From NCBI GenBank assembly GCA_039519185.1, contig CM076848.1, forward strand, positions 34,708,849-34,772,848: a stretch of DNA of 64,000 bases, written 5' to 3'. The translations under genes and the position numbers were made by a program. The notes below the pieces were generated by a model. The model was not told where the DNA came from and did not search any database. It worked only from the letters and a program-made list of their open reading frames with translations. The DNA is from Astragalus membranaceus. Its lineage: Eukaryota; Streptophyta; Magnoliopsida; Fabales; Fabaceae. Of this stretch, positions 22,230-33,200 are shown one piece after another; positions within the stretch are counted from its first letter, which is position 1, and each line of letters starts with the position of its first letter.

Positions 22230-23195
22230 AGAAGGCGCATTTTATTGGATTCATTTTTAATCCATATTTTCTCATCCTTTCGAATGATTGTCGAAGATGT
22301 TCAATTTTCTATAAAGTCATGAAACAGAGAATTCATTGCTCTTTGGTATGTGGCACCAGCATTTTTTAGGCCAAAAGGCATTACTACCCATTCGTAGATT
22401 CCTAAGGCCCCTGGGCAACGAAATGCGGTTTTCGACACATCTTCTTCAGCAATAAAGATTTGATTGTAGCCCGGAATAACCATCAAGCATACTTAAATAA
22501 TCAAACCCTGGTGCTGAATCGACCAGCATTTCCGCCACAGGCATAGGATACTGATCCTTAGGTGTAGCATTATTTAAATCCCTAAAGTCTATGCAGACTC
22601 TTAGAGTCCCATTTTTCTTAATAACAGGAACTATATTAGCTAACCAATTGACATACCTGGCAGTTCTGATAAAATTGCTTTTGAGCAATCTTTCAACTTC
22701 TTCTTTAATCTTCGACAGAATCTGTGGTGCAAATCTTCTTGGAGTTTGCTTCACTGGCTTGCTATCTGGTCGAATTGGCAGTTTTAACTCCACCACTTCT
22801 CAACTCAATCCTGGCATTTGATTGTAGTCCCAGGCGAAGCAATCCTTGTATTCCTTCAAGAGCTCTATGGTTCGATCTCTCAAACCTTTGTCAATCTTAG
22901 CACTGATAAATGTTGGCCTCTTTATGGAGCCATCTCCTAAGTCGACTTCCTCCAGGGGATCTTGAGCTTGAGTTTTCTTGGTCGAACCCATTGGGTCCTT
23001 TTCAAAGCCTAAAGGCTCGTCATCATAGATACAATCGAGCCTTTGGCCTTCGACCATGTTGTCTTTATCTTTGATTCCACTGGTTTCATTATCCATTTTT
23101 TGTTGTATTTCGGCTTCCAAAGCCGCATTTTGTTTGTTCTCGGCCACATAGGCCGTGATTCGATCCCAAGCACTGGGCTCAGACATCATCACTGT
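22230..23195 (-). pseudogene. Tat RT N-terminal half, catalytic box lost
   Basis: Includes the pre-RT spacer (Asp-Cys-Phe-Ala-Trp-Asp-Tyr), an in-frame TGA near 22800, the fingers (Val-Ile-Lys-Lys-Asn-Gly-Thr-Leu-Arg-Val-Cys-Ile-Asp-Phe-Arg-Asp-Leu-Asn), a frameshift near 22480, and Phe-Arg-Cys-Pro-Gly-Ala...Met-Pro-Phe-Gly-Leu-Lys-Asn-Ala. The sequence then passes directly from Phe-His-Asp-Phe-Ile-Glu to Glu-His-Leu-Arg-Gln-Ser-Phe-Glu-Arg-Met (about 22306). The segment that should contain Tyr-x-Asp-Asp is missing, so no polymerase activity is possible. Confidence 0.85.
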
Positions 23196-24862
23196 TTAGG
23201 GACCATCCCACCCTGTAGGCTTGCAGAAGCCTTTTGGGTGGTTTTCTTCGCCAATGACCCCCCTCTCCCAAATGAATCCATGGTTTGGGTGAAGGTCAAG
23301 TGAAGAGAACACATTATCTTGTGGTGTGTATCCACTTGTTGATGGCATACATGGTGCAATGTTTGCTAGGTGTTTGTCGAACGTCTTCTTTGTTATGTGA
23401 TCTACCTCTTCCGAGAAATAGCTTTGATCACCTTCGACGTTTTCAACTAATCCATCTTCTCTCCAGATGGAAAGCCTTTCGTGGAGGGTTGAAGGCACTG
23501 CGCCTACTCCATGGATCCACTCCCTGCCAAGCAATAAATTGAAGTCACTTTAGTTGGGATTACCATGAACAAAGTTAACCTCTCAACACTTCCCACTACC
23601 AGTTCGACTTCAATGGCCCCAAGTGAATGGCCAGTTTTTCCTTCGTAGTTTGTAAGTACTACGTTATGTGGCCTTAAATCAGTATCTGATTTGCCAATTT
23701 TCGTAAGCATGTGTTGTGGCATTAGATTCACATCCACACCACCGTCGACCAGGACTTTATTTACCCCAACATTATTGTCTTTTGCCTGAATAAATAAGGG
23801 TTTGAGGTGGTACTTCATCCCACCATCAGGCCTCTCAAACATGGCACTTTGTTCTTCAATGCAGCCATTATTTAAAACATAGTAACATCTTGGCTTGTGC
23901 ATAGCCATATCTTCATTGAAGTCCTCTTCGACTTCATTTACCTCCGACACAATATCGTACTCAATTGGGAGAATTGAGACAACGCATATCACGTCGAAAT
24001 CAGGTTCTGAATCTGAGAACTCAGATTCCATTTCGTCATCCTCCAGATTGAGGCCTTCTTTTGAGTCAAGGCCTTTGTTAATAACTGAGAGTGGAGGGAA
24101 TATCCTCTCAGTGGCAGACCTCCTGGGCACTTCGACAAGGGAAGTTAATTGTTTACCCTTGTTTGTGTTTGAGTTTCTGCCCTTCTCCGCAGCAGCAGCA
24201 TCCTTCACCTGGCGTTGATACCCGCGCCATTGTGTCCTAGTCATAGGATTCTTCCCTTTGTAGTTATTATTGTAGGCATACCTCTTTGAGTCAGGAGCCT
24301 TATTTTGATTCATGGCACTCATACTTCCTTTTGCCAGGGTTGAGTAATATCCTGCGTCCTTTCCACCAGAATACACCCATTTTTCGACAGGTGACCTAGA
24401 TGACGGGACAAATGTTTTGATTTGAGCCTTCTGAGTCGAAGGCGTGACCTTGTACGAAACACCTCTTGGGTTGAAGCTGAATTTAGGCCTGTTGTCGATC
24501 CACTTGCTTTTCCTCTTTGACTGAGGTTTGAAACCCTCAAGGCTCTTGGCAGCCTCCTTGTCGAACACAGAACTGCACCTTGGGCACAGCATAACCTCCG
24601 TGTTGTTGATTTTGCAACGGTTCAGGAAATCTATCAATTCTTCCTCAGCATTAGGATAAACCACTTGCATCTTTTCATTGTACTGGTCTTTAGTGACCAT
24701 TTTAGTGTTGATCTCTGAGCTCTTCGTAGCCCATTTCGCCACTAAATCTGCAGCAATGACCTCAGTAGCTTCGACAACATTTATGTCGACTGGCTCAGCG
24801 TACATGGCATCCACCACAGGGAGAGGATCAGTATCTATCTTCATCTGAGGCTTTCTCACCAA
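23196..24862 (-). pseudogene. Tat protease and flanking gag/pol spacer
   Basis: Carries the Tat-type protease motif Val-Leu-Val-Asp-Gly-Gly with Asn-Leu-Met-Pro (about 23730), then Leu-Thr-Asn-Tyr-Glu-Gly and Gly-Arg-Glu-Trp-Ile-His-Gly-Val-Gly-Ala-Val-Pro-Ser-Thr-Leu-His. The upstream part (24862-24000) has a Cys-Pro-Arg-Cys-Ser spacing and Arg/Lys-rich low-complexity sequence. A frameshift near 23530 separates the two blocks, and a stop near 23195 ends the second. Confidence 0.75.
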
Positions 24863-26720
24863 AACTCAGCCTGCCTTCATTCAGTGCTTTTTGGACCAAA
24901 TCCCTAAAAAGAACACAACGAGATGTGTTATGGCCTAAAAAATTATGATATTTGCAATAACCTCTTTTCTTTTGTTGTTCTAATGGTGGAACTTTTAGGC
25001 CCTTAGGCACTAAAATCTGACCATCAGTAACTAAAAGATCAAATATTTGGTCACATTTTGTGACATCAAAGGTATAAGTTTTGGCAATAAATTTATCATT
25101 TTTTGGTTCGACAGGATTTTTTCCATCAGAAGGCTTCAACAATTTACAAGTATATGGAGGCCCATGTTTTAATTCTGCAACATTGACCTCTTCTTCGACA
25201 TCTTCATATGATATGTCGAATTCTTAGTCACTGTCATTAGCATTGACATACGCAACCTTTCCTTTTTTGTCGAACCTACTGGTTCTGGCCTTTTCATCCT
25301 TAAGCCTTTCGACTTGTCGAACTCTATCAACCAATTGTGCCATATATCTTAAGTGTAGAGTATCTAATTTCTTTCTAATAGAGCAGTCGAGGCCACCAGC
25401 GGCCATTTCGACTAACTCATGTTCAGGCACTTGAGTAAAGCACCTTGCCTTGAGTAGTCTGAATCTATTGAGATAATCGTCAATTGACTTTGGCATTCTA
25501 CGTCGAACACCAGACAATTCCTTAAGACTAATCTACGATTGTCCCATATAAAATTGTTCATGGAATGCCTTTTCTAACTGGTTCCAATTAAACATAGAAT
25601 GTGGGGGCAAAGTGGTGAACCATGTAAAAACATTTTTGGTTAGTGATGAACTTGGAAAATATTTCATTTTTAAGTTCTCATTTTGTGCTATGTCACCAGC
25701 CTCCGTTAAATAACAGGGCAATGTGTTCGACAGTAGATTCGCTAGTTTCTCCAGCGAATTTTGTGAACTTGGGAATTTTCCACCCCCTAGGCAATTCTGT
25801 TTGTAGAACATATTCTGACAAAGGTAATACATAATTTGGCCTGTGTAGGCCTAAATTAAGACCATTCTGTGCTAGAATAGTTTCGACAAGATTGGCTAAG
25901 TTATTTTGGATTCCAAAATTATTTTGGTGGACTGTCTAACCACTTCATCAGCATCTTGGTTCCTGTGGACTAATACAACATTAGGAATAGGCTCTTCGAC
26001 AACAAGTTGTTGCCCTTGATTGATTGGAATTGCAGTGTTAGGCCTTTCTATAGGGATTTCGACAGGCCCGGCATTCTGAATTTGAGGGATTTGCTGGTTA
26101 TACATTGGCGTAGTGCCAAAAAAATCAGCAATTCTACCCATTTGTGTTGCCAACATTTGGTAACTATGATTTGTGTTTTGTATTAAAGGGTTAAACACAG
26201 TACCAATCTGTTGTGTCAACATATTAACCATGTCATGGTTACTATCGTCCATTTGTTGTATTAATGCCAACAAGGACGATGTGGTCAGTGAAGGGTGGGG
26301 ATTTCGACTATAAAAGCTCTCTGGCAAACTGTGCAAAGGCGAAAACCCTGAGACTACGTTATCTGCCTGAGCAACCGTACTTGTCTGAAGGCCTGCCATT
26401 AAGGCGGTTGGCATGCCATATGGGTAGTTTCGACTATTCGTAGGCAGATTAAATGGAAGACTTCCAATTGTTGGATTGGCCATATTCTGTGTCAACGCTG
26501 GAGTAGTCATCATAGACACAGGGGTGAGTACGGGAGCGGTTACGGCAGTTACTCCTATAGTTGTCGAAGAAGGCATGGGAACGGTTACTCCCATGACGTT
26601 TGTAGCGTTAGTGTCACTAACCGACGCTTGATCGTGTGAAACTGGTGCACTAGATGCAGGAGGATTATTTGCATTAGAGCGAGGCATCTCTGGAAGACGT
26701 CTACCACGCCTTAAACGCAT
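24828..26720 (-). pseudogene. Tat gag, broken into four frames
   Basis: Starts near 26720 with a basic N-terminus, then a long Pro/Ser/Thr/Asn-rich segment. The Retrotrans_gag core (Tyr-Phe-Pro-Ser-Ser-Leu-Thr-Lys-Asn...Trp-Phe-Thr-Thr-Leu-Pro, then Trp-Asn-Gln-Leu-Glu-Lys-Ala-Phe-His-Glu-Gln-Phe) lies at 25832-25533. Next comes Tyr-Leu-Asn-Arg-Phe-Arg-Leu-Leu-Lys-Ala-Arg-Cys (25460-25420), and finally a knuckle-like Tyr-Cys-Lys-Tyr-His...His-Asn-Thr-Ser-Arg-Cys at about 24930. Stops or frameshifts fall near 25880, 25525, 25220 and 24850. Confidence 0.8.
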
Positions 26721-26800
26721 ACACAGTATGAATTACACGTTTTGAGTTTGATAACAAACCTAGAAAATTTCAACAAACTTTAAAATATTTTAGCACAAAT

Positions 26801-26818
26801 GTCCCACTGGGCGTGCCA
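26801..26818 (-). promoter_or_regulatory. Primer-binding site of the Tat element
   Basis: The minus strand reads TGGCACGCCCAGTGGGAC, followed by the gag leader. It resembles PBS sequences of Tat/Ogre elements. TGTTTACC on the plus strand at 26822 would be the LTR boundary. The tRNA identity was not determined. Confidence 0.6.
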
Positions 26819-26821
26819 ATT

Positions 26822-26925
26822 TGTTTACCGTGGGGACCAAAACGCCTATTTCGTTAATGTAGGGACTAAACTTAGAATGACCCAATTTTGTAGGGACCAA
26901 AAACATATTTTACCCTATTTTTTTC
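26822..26925. repeat. One arm of a GGGTTAAAT-type Mutator MITE (or LTR end)
   Basis: About 95 bases match, by eye, the terminal arm of the MITE at 40023-40428 (GGGACCAAAACGCC...AATGTAGGGACTAAA...GGGACCAAAAACATATTTTACCCT). The partner arm is absent. Either the MITE was truncated when the Tat element inserted, or the Tat 5' LTR was replaced here; the two cannot be separated from one copy. Confidence 0.55.
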
Positions 26926-27290
26926 ACCACAAATTTTATAATTAATTTAGAATTATAAATATTAATTTTCTAAATAAATTTATTTAATTAATATAACTTA
27001 ATTTAAATTAATATAAAAGAAAAAAAATTAAAAAACACAGTTCAGAAGTCACCCTAGGGGCGACTTCTGAACTAGAAAATCAAAAAATAATTGGAAACTC
27101 AGTTCATAAGTAGTTGGCCCAAGGGGCGACTTCTACACTAAAAATTAGATGTGTTCTAGTTTGGTAAATAATCTAAAATGCGTCTAATTTCGGTAAAATA
27201 AAAAAAATTGGCCTACAGCCGTTTTTTTCCCGCAATATCAATCAATTACAGACAGACAGACGACATGTTTTCGTGTAAAAGGGTCCGACT
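26926..27290. other. AT-rich spacer with a 12-bp-stem hairpin
   Basis: Non-coding. It holds a perfect inverted repeat AGTTCAGAAGTC/GACTTCTGAACT (27039-27050 and 27062-27073) around a loop containing CCCTAGGGG, and a degraded relative at about 27100-27140. No LTR partner was found. Promoter elements of the next gene may lie in the right half. Confidence 0.5.
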
Positions 27291-27833
27291 TCAGATCCAA
27301 AACTAAGCAAGGCAAGAATCTCTCTCTCTCCCTGATCAGTTAATCGAATATCCTTGTCCTTCTTAATATGTGATCTTCAACCGAACGATGCTGCTGCTGC
27401 TGATTCGCTGAACCTGAATGAAGAATCTTTGTCTTCTCAACTTTCTCTGTCAAACCTTCCATCCTCTTTTTCCTTTTACTTGTGTTTGTTTGCCAATTTC
27501 GGGTAATTATTCCTCAAAGTTGACTTCTCTGGGGTGTTCATTTTGTCCCATTCACTTCCTCTCCAAAGTTTATCTTTTGAGTTTTGACCCTTACAACATC
27601 TGCAAATGTTCCTAGCTTGATACCCTAAGCAAATGTTGGCCTATATGAAAATTTGGTAATATTTTGATCTTGCAATACTTTTCTGTTAGTCTTAATCTGT
27701 TTATATGCTAGACCTCTGCATAGATTCCATCTACTTTTCTGAGTTTATTTATGTCTTACTCATTCAACAGATACTGGGTGGGATGGGACCGTAAGCAGCA
27801 AGTTGCTTCTTAAAATAGCTCAGGCAAGAGGTA
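27291..27833 (+). other. 5' leader of the membrane-anchored coiled-coil gene
   Basis: A pyrimidine-rich CTCTCTCTCTCCC stretch at about 27318-27332 and a CTGCTGCTGCTG run (27390-27401) suggest a transcribed leader. A possible 5'-UTR intron runs from GTAATTATTCC (27503) to ...CATTCAACAG (27770), leaving 63 bases before the start codon. A small ATG frame at 27418 would act as an upstream ORF if unspliced. Confidence 0.4.
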
Positions 27834-29332
27834 ATGGCATCACCAAAAGGGAGACCTCCTTATATTGCTAATATTTTTCCTCAACATTTCCAAATTCGCC
27901 TCAATTCTACAGATCATCCAAAAAACTCGGTATCTCATGATTCCCCATCTATTAATTCAGTTAATGATGTGAAAAAGAATTCCTGGGAGACTGAGCTTGG
28001 TGCCTTCTATGCGGAATTTCTTGGTGACCATGTCAAGAGTGGTGAATATCAATCTATCATCAATGACTTTGATGCTCTTTCTTATATTGAAAGTGCTAAT
28101 TCATCTGTAGAGAAGCTATGTCATCTCTCTCCTACATGTATAAAAAACACCAACACTACCAGAATGCAAAAAATTGAGGCTCTACTGAACAATGATGATT
28201 TACACTTTACTACCAAGAAGAAAGATCAGAAGGAATGCTGTTTTTCAGATGGTCATTTTATGGACTGTGATATTTCCAATTTCTTAGTGTCTGAAAAAAT
28301 GGCATCATCTGATATAGAATCACATTTGATGATGGGAAGTGAGAAACCAGGGCCATGGTGGCGTACTGCTGGAAAAGATGAGTTGGCTTCTATGGTTGCT
28401 CAGAAGTCACTTGAGCATATTGAGAATTGTGATCTCCCTCATCCCCAGCCTAAGCATTTTAGCTATAGACACCCAAAGGGTGTTGATTATGATAAGACTA
28501 AGACTACATCATCTTTGAACCAGAAAGCTGAGACTATTTCTCTCAATGCAGATGGTTGCTCATTTCAGGATTCAAACAGTTATTTCAGGTAATGCTGCCA
28601 AGAGAATTTTATCATAGTCAGCTTATTAGGAAGAATTTTATGTTTCTTCATGTCTAAATTATTGAACTACATGTTAATTCTACTAAGGTATATTGAATTT
28701 CTGACTTATGAAAACAATTATTTAAGGATTATTGCAGCCATTCTGGTAGGTATGAACTTAGAATATATACCATACACTTGCTTGATAAAATAATGTTTTT
28801 TACAACTTTTAAACTGGTTAGTAGAAATTACATGTTTATGCTAAATTCAATTTATCATCACACCGTGCTTCATATGTTCAGTTCCAACCAGAGCAAAGAA
28901 TCTGGTCCAAGCGACAAAGATTGCCAAATGAATTCTGAGAACAGTAGTATGGCTGAGCTATTGGAAGCATTGTGTCATTCTCAAACAAGAGCAAGAGAGG
29001 CTGACAAAGCAGCACAGCAAGCGTACAACGAGAAAGAGCATATCCTGAGTCTATTTTTCAGACAGGCTTCACAACTCTTTGCTTACAAGCAGTGGTTTCA
29101 CATGCTGCAGCTCGAGAACCTCTGCCTTCAACTCAGAAACAAAAACCAGCCATTGCTAGATATCTTTCCTGCAAAGCAGCTAAAGAAGAGTCGTGGCAGA
29201 GCTCAAAAGAAGAGTGGTAACAGAAGATGGGGGATTGGACAAAGTTTTGTCGCGTTTGCTGTGAGTTTGAGCCTTGCTGGTGCAGGTTTGCTTCTTGGTT
29301 GGACCATGGGATGGATGTTTCCTTCATTGTAA
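27834..29332 (+). CDS. Uncharacterised plant protein with coiled coil and C-terminal membrane anchor (2 coding exons)
   Basis: Exon 1 is 27834-28588 and exon 2 is 28882-29332, joined by a GT...AG intron (GTAATGCTGCC ... ATGTTCAG). The joined frame gives 401 residues without stops. The N-terminal 180 residues are polar. A conserved-looking block follows (Pro-Gly-Pro-Trp-Trp-Arg-Thr-Ala-Gly-Lys-Asp-Glu-Leu-Ala-Ser, about 175-190). Residues about 265-335 predict a coiled coil containing Phe-Arg-Gln-Ala-Ser-Gln-Leu-Phe-Ala-Tyr-Lys-Gln-Trp-Phe. A Lys/Arg-rich stretch precedes one hydrophobic helix (last 26 residues or so), consistent with a tail-anchored membrane protein. I recognise it as the type of single-copy plant gene annotated 'hypothetical/transmembrane protein' but cannot name it. 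It looks intact, unlike its neighbours. Confidence 0.82.
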
Positions 29333-30207
29333 ATGACAACATATTGGTCGCGTTGTTAACTAACGTTATTCGAGTGCTTCGACTTTGCTCTTCTGGAGTT
29401 TGAGTTCTGTTGTGCTGATATGATTCACAAGTGTATATATGTTGATATCTATGGTTTCAATTTCCATCATGTGTAAATATTCCTCGTCCACTAAGACCAG
29501 TTAGTTGTATATAGTCAAAGAAGACATTTATGTATAAATAATGCCGTTGGTAGATTTGTGTAATGTTTGCTTCAAAGATCAAAATCAAGTTGCTTGAAAT
29601 ATGTCATTTGTGATTGTTTTAAAATAATGTTTATTTTTCAAAAAAATAAATTGGTTGCTTCTAGATGCTTTTATTTATTTATAGAAAGAAAATGACGGTG
29701 GGTTTTAAGTAGTTGGCTATGGTTTATGACATCGACACTACAGATTGATGAGCATAGCACCTACACATTAGGTGCGAGAAATTATGACAATTGACAAGGA
29801 CATTGCATGGTTATTTCTTTTATTTTAAACAAAACTGTTCTCAAAATAATGTCACTACTGATAGTACTACTATTTAAGAGAGGAAAAATACCATTAATTT
29901 TACTTGACATTACACAAATTCAGAGGTTGGTCTAATCACACACACAAAAGGAAGATGAAGCTAAATTTACTTGACTATATAATCACGTGGTCCAAGTTAA
30001 GAATAATTCTTGAACTATTACAAGCATATATGGTAATATTTTGGGAGCATACATTGCCTAAAATACTGGAAAAGAAAAATTGCAGTATACAAGTTCATTT
30101 GAAATGATAAACTGCAACCTATCAAAGGGTAAAACTAGCAAAGCAAAATTGACTTGTTTTCAAGATTTTATGACACCTTTGCTGTGCTGTCTATAGATTC
30201 TACGGTA
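29333..30207. other. Intergenic space between two convergent genes
   Basis: Contains the 3' UTRs of the coiled-coil gene (left) and the ABIL gene (right, minus strand). No ORF with coding character. AT-rich. No terminal repeats or tandem arrays seen. Confidence 0.6.
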
Positions 30208-33200
30208 TCAATACTCATCCAAGTATGTATACAGCATGTCATCCTTCTTAGACTTGCGTCTGCTTAGCAAGGCCTTCAGGAGACGTTTACTTTTACTCGG
30301 GTATTGTTCTACGTCTCTGTTATCGTCTCTTTCAGCAGATAATCGCATTGAAGCTGATTTTCGTGGCTCGGAAGGGTACTGCTAGGAACATAATAAAGAT
30401 GCAGTTAATTAAACAACAGAATTCATTGCCAATGTGTTGAGCAACATACAAGTGATACAACCATGAGTTATGTCACTCACCCTTTGTCTTGCATTAGGAG
30501 TTGGTGTGGTTGGTCTGCTTGGCTTTGGAGTAGTTTGTCTGCTTGGCTTCGGTGTTGTAGGCCTACTTGACCGAGATACAGAACGTAGAAGTGGGAAGCG
30601 GTATGGTGAAACTGACCGTTTATCTTTGTTACATGTAAAAAAATATTGTAAATTCAATTAGTAATGAAGTTAGCAGCAATAAGCAAATCAATGAATTTTT
30701 GAGATATCATATCATAGTAAGTAATAGTATGCACAACCTAAATCCTTTTTGGGCATGGTTGAAGTGAATGAAAAGGCTCCGGGTCTCTGAGGTCGTACAG
30801 AAGGTGATGGGGAAAGCCCTTTACTGCATAAAAATAATAATGATAACATCAAGATCCTCATTGAGACAATGACCAGCTTAATCATATAATAGCATGCAGC
30901 ATTTGTAGTTAAGTTACCGTGCTGTAGATGTTGGTGTTTCTCTAATTGTAGCTCGAACAGCTTTGGGAAACAAACAGAATAAAAGCAACATAAGCTTACT
31001 TATAGTCTCAAGATGAGTGAAATTAAAATAAGAGAGAGTAAAAAGAGATACCATTCCTAAAGTGAGGCCATTCATCCTCATCATCTAGGTTGCATCCTAA
31101 ATATTTTGATTTTGTAAGGTTGGCACCAATCATGGTCTCCCCAACTGAAATTATGAATCAAAGGAGTGTGATCATATGACAACATAAACATGATTTCTTA
31201 TAGGAGCTTCCCCATAAGATGATAGAGTTGAGAAAAGTGTAATACTTGCCTGGCAAAATATAGCGCTTGTGATATTTTGGAGTACTGATCACCGATGATT
31301 GTTGGGTACGCCCCTTATGATCCATAAGCCCTTGGTACGTCCTCATTCTCTAATGTAACACATAAAGGAAAAACAATGTTAGTCTTTGCAAGATTTATCT
31401 TCCCTAAATCGATAAAGAATTCTAACTTCTGTACTCCCTTCGTCCAATCAATGCTATCAAAATCGAGATTTTGCGTAAGATTCTGTCGAAAGCACTGTTG
31501 AAGTGGAGATGCAGGCTCTTCGTGCAACTGAGTTTCCTTCTCAGATTCCTTATCAACCAAAGGATTAGTTTTATCAATATCCATCAAGTTTGAGGAGCCA
31601 CCATTTTCCTTGGGTAATAATTCAGATCCTCCAATGTCAGAACCAATTACGTTACCATGATTAGTATCATATTGAACATTAACAGTACGTAGTTCAAATG
31701 ACCCCAATTCCGGTGTTCTTTTTAAGAAATCCTTGGGAAGATTTAAGGCAGGAAGAACTTCATTTAGTTTGAGATTATAGTAATCATCAATTACCTCCAT
31801 CACAATGTCTCTCCATAAGTCCTTCACATTACAAGTCCAGTCTCTTATGTTTTCATCAAAATCTTTTCTTATCCTTATATCATACCAAATCTGTTTCACT
31901 GAGACTGCAACATAAGACACCCTTTCACACTTCTCAATCAACTCAAGAAACACCCATTTCGATCTTGGCTTCCAATTCTCAGTTGCTTCAATCAACTCAA
32001 GAAACACCCATTTCCCTGAGTGATCCTCAACAGAGAATTGGAAGCCAAGAGGGAAATGGGTGTTTCTTGAGTTGATTGAGAAGTGTGAAAGGGTGTCTTA
32101 TGTTGAAGTCTCGGTGAAACAAATTTGGTATGACATAAGAATAAGAAAAGATTTTGATGAAAACATAAGAGGCTGGACTTGTGATGTGAAGGACTTGTGG
32201 AGAGACATTGTGATGGAGGTAATCGATGATTACTACAATCTCAAACTAAATGAAGATCTGCCTGCCTTAAATCTTCCCAAGGATTTCTTAAGAAAAACAC
32301 CAGAATTGGAGTCATTTGAATTACCTACTGTTAATGTTCAATGTGATGCTAATCATGATAATGTAATTCGTTCTGACATTGGAGGATTTGAATTACCTGA
32401 GGAAAATGGTGGCTCCTCAAATTTGATGGATATCGATAAAACTGATCATTTGGTTGATGAGGATTCTGAGAAGGAAACTCGATTGCGTGAAGAACCTGCA
32501 TCTCCACTTAAATAGTCCTTGCCACAAACCCACAGCCCACAAAGCACAAAACCCTAATACCCTAATTGTTAACTCTCTATAGACATCACACACCCAATTG
32601 TCGCTGAGAACAGAGGATATGCAGTGCGATGCGAGATGAAGGAGATGCAGTGCGATGCGAGAGAGAAGGGGACGCAGTGCGATGCGAGAGAGAAGGAGAT
32701 GCACTGATAGAGAGATGAGATGCGATGCGAGAGAGACGAAAGATCTACGAAGTGAGATTTAGGGTTAAGAAGTTGAAAAACGACTTAAATACAACCCTGG
32801 GTCCCGTAACTCACCTAACTATTCAACTAACTACTATTAATAAGGGTATTTTAGTAAATGAAACTCATTGTATACTAAAAACATCGATAACTAAGATGAC
32901 GATTATGTTAATCTTTTATACTTTTGCCAGATACAGATTTCCAAAGGGATGTTCAGCAAATTACCATTATCTGATGTAATAAACTCATAATACCACTCTA
33001 GGTTGTTATTGTACTTGATAATGAACAAGAATGTTTATTCCTATATTATCAAAGCTCATTTAGTAATATTATAAAACTATCACGATAAGAATAAGTATCA
33101 TAGAAAAGGAAACTTCTCAATAATTTTCAATTAAGACCTGACTATGTTCTGAGGCTGCAGTACTCTCACTTTCTATTCCTTTGTTAAAACTAAATGCAAA

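Larger units (their letters stand above)
18592..26821 (-). mobile_element. Tat-lineage Ty3 retrotransposon, degenerate gag-pol
   Basis: Order on the minus strand from the primer site at 26801-26818: gag, protease, RT, RNase H, second (archaeal-type) RNase H, integrase. The second RNase H domain is diagnostic of Tat. Beyond integrase comes the antisense PMD gene, so the element probably extends left to 4772 and past the window. No LTR pair is visible. Stops, frameshifts, a hAT insertion and loss of the RT catalytic box make it dead. TTCGAC/GTCGAA hexamers are very frequent here and in the PMD part. The stretch 18592-18794, between the two convergent ends, is AT-rich and non-coding. Confidence 0.85.

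Noticed and set aside
31428..31445. GTACTCCCTTCGTCC resembling a Stowaway/mariner MITE end
   Set aside because: No partner end or TA duplication was found; it lies in an open frame adjoining the inverted duplication.
31315..32007. 230-codon ORF as an independent host gene
   Set aside because: It is one arm of an inverted duplication, its end runs into ABIL exon 4 in the wrong frame, and the other arm is truncated.
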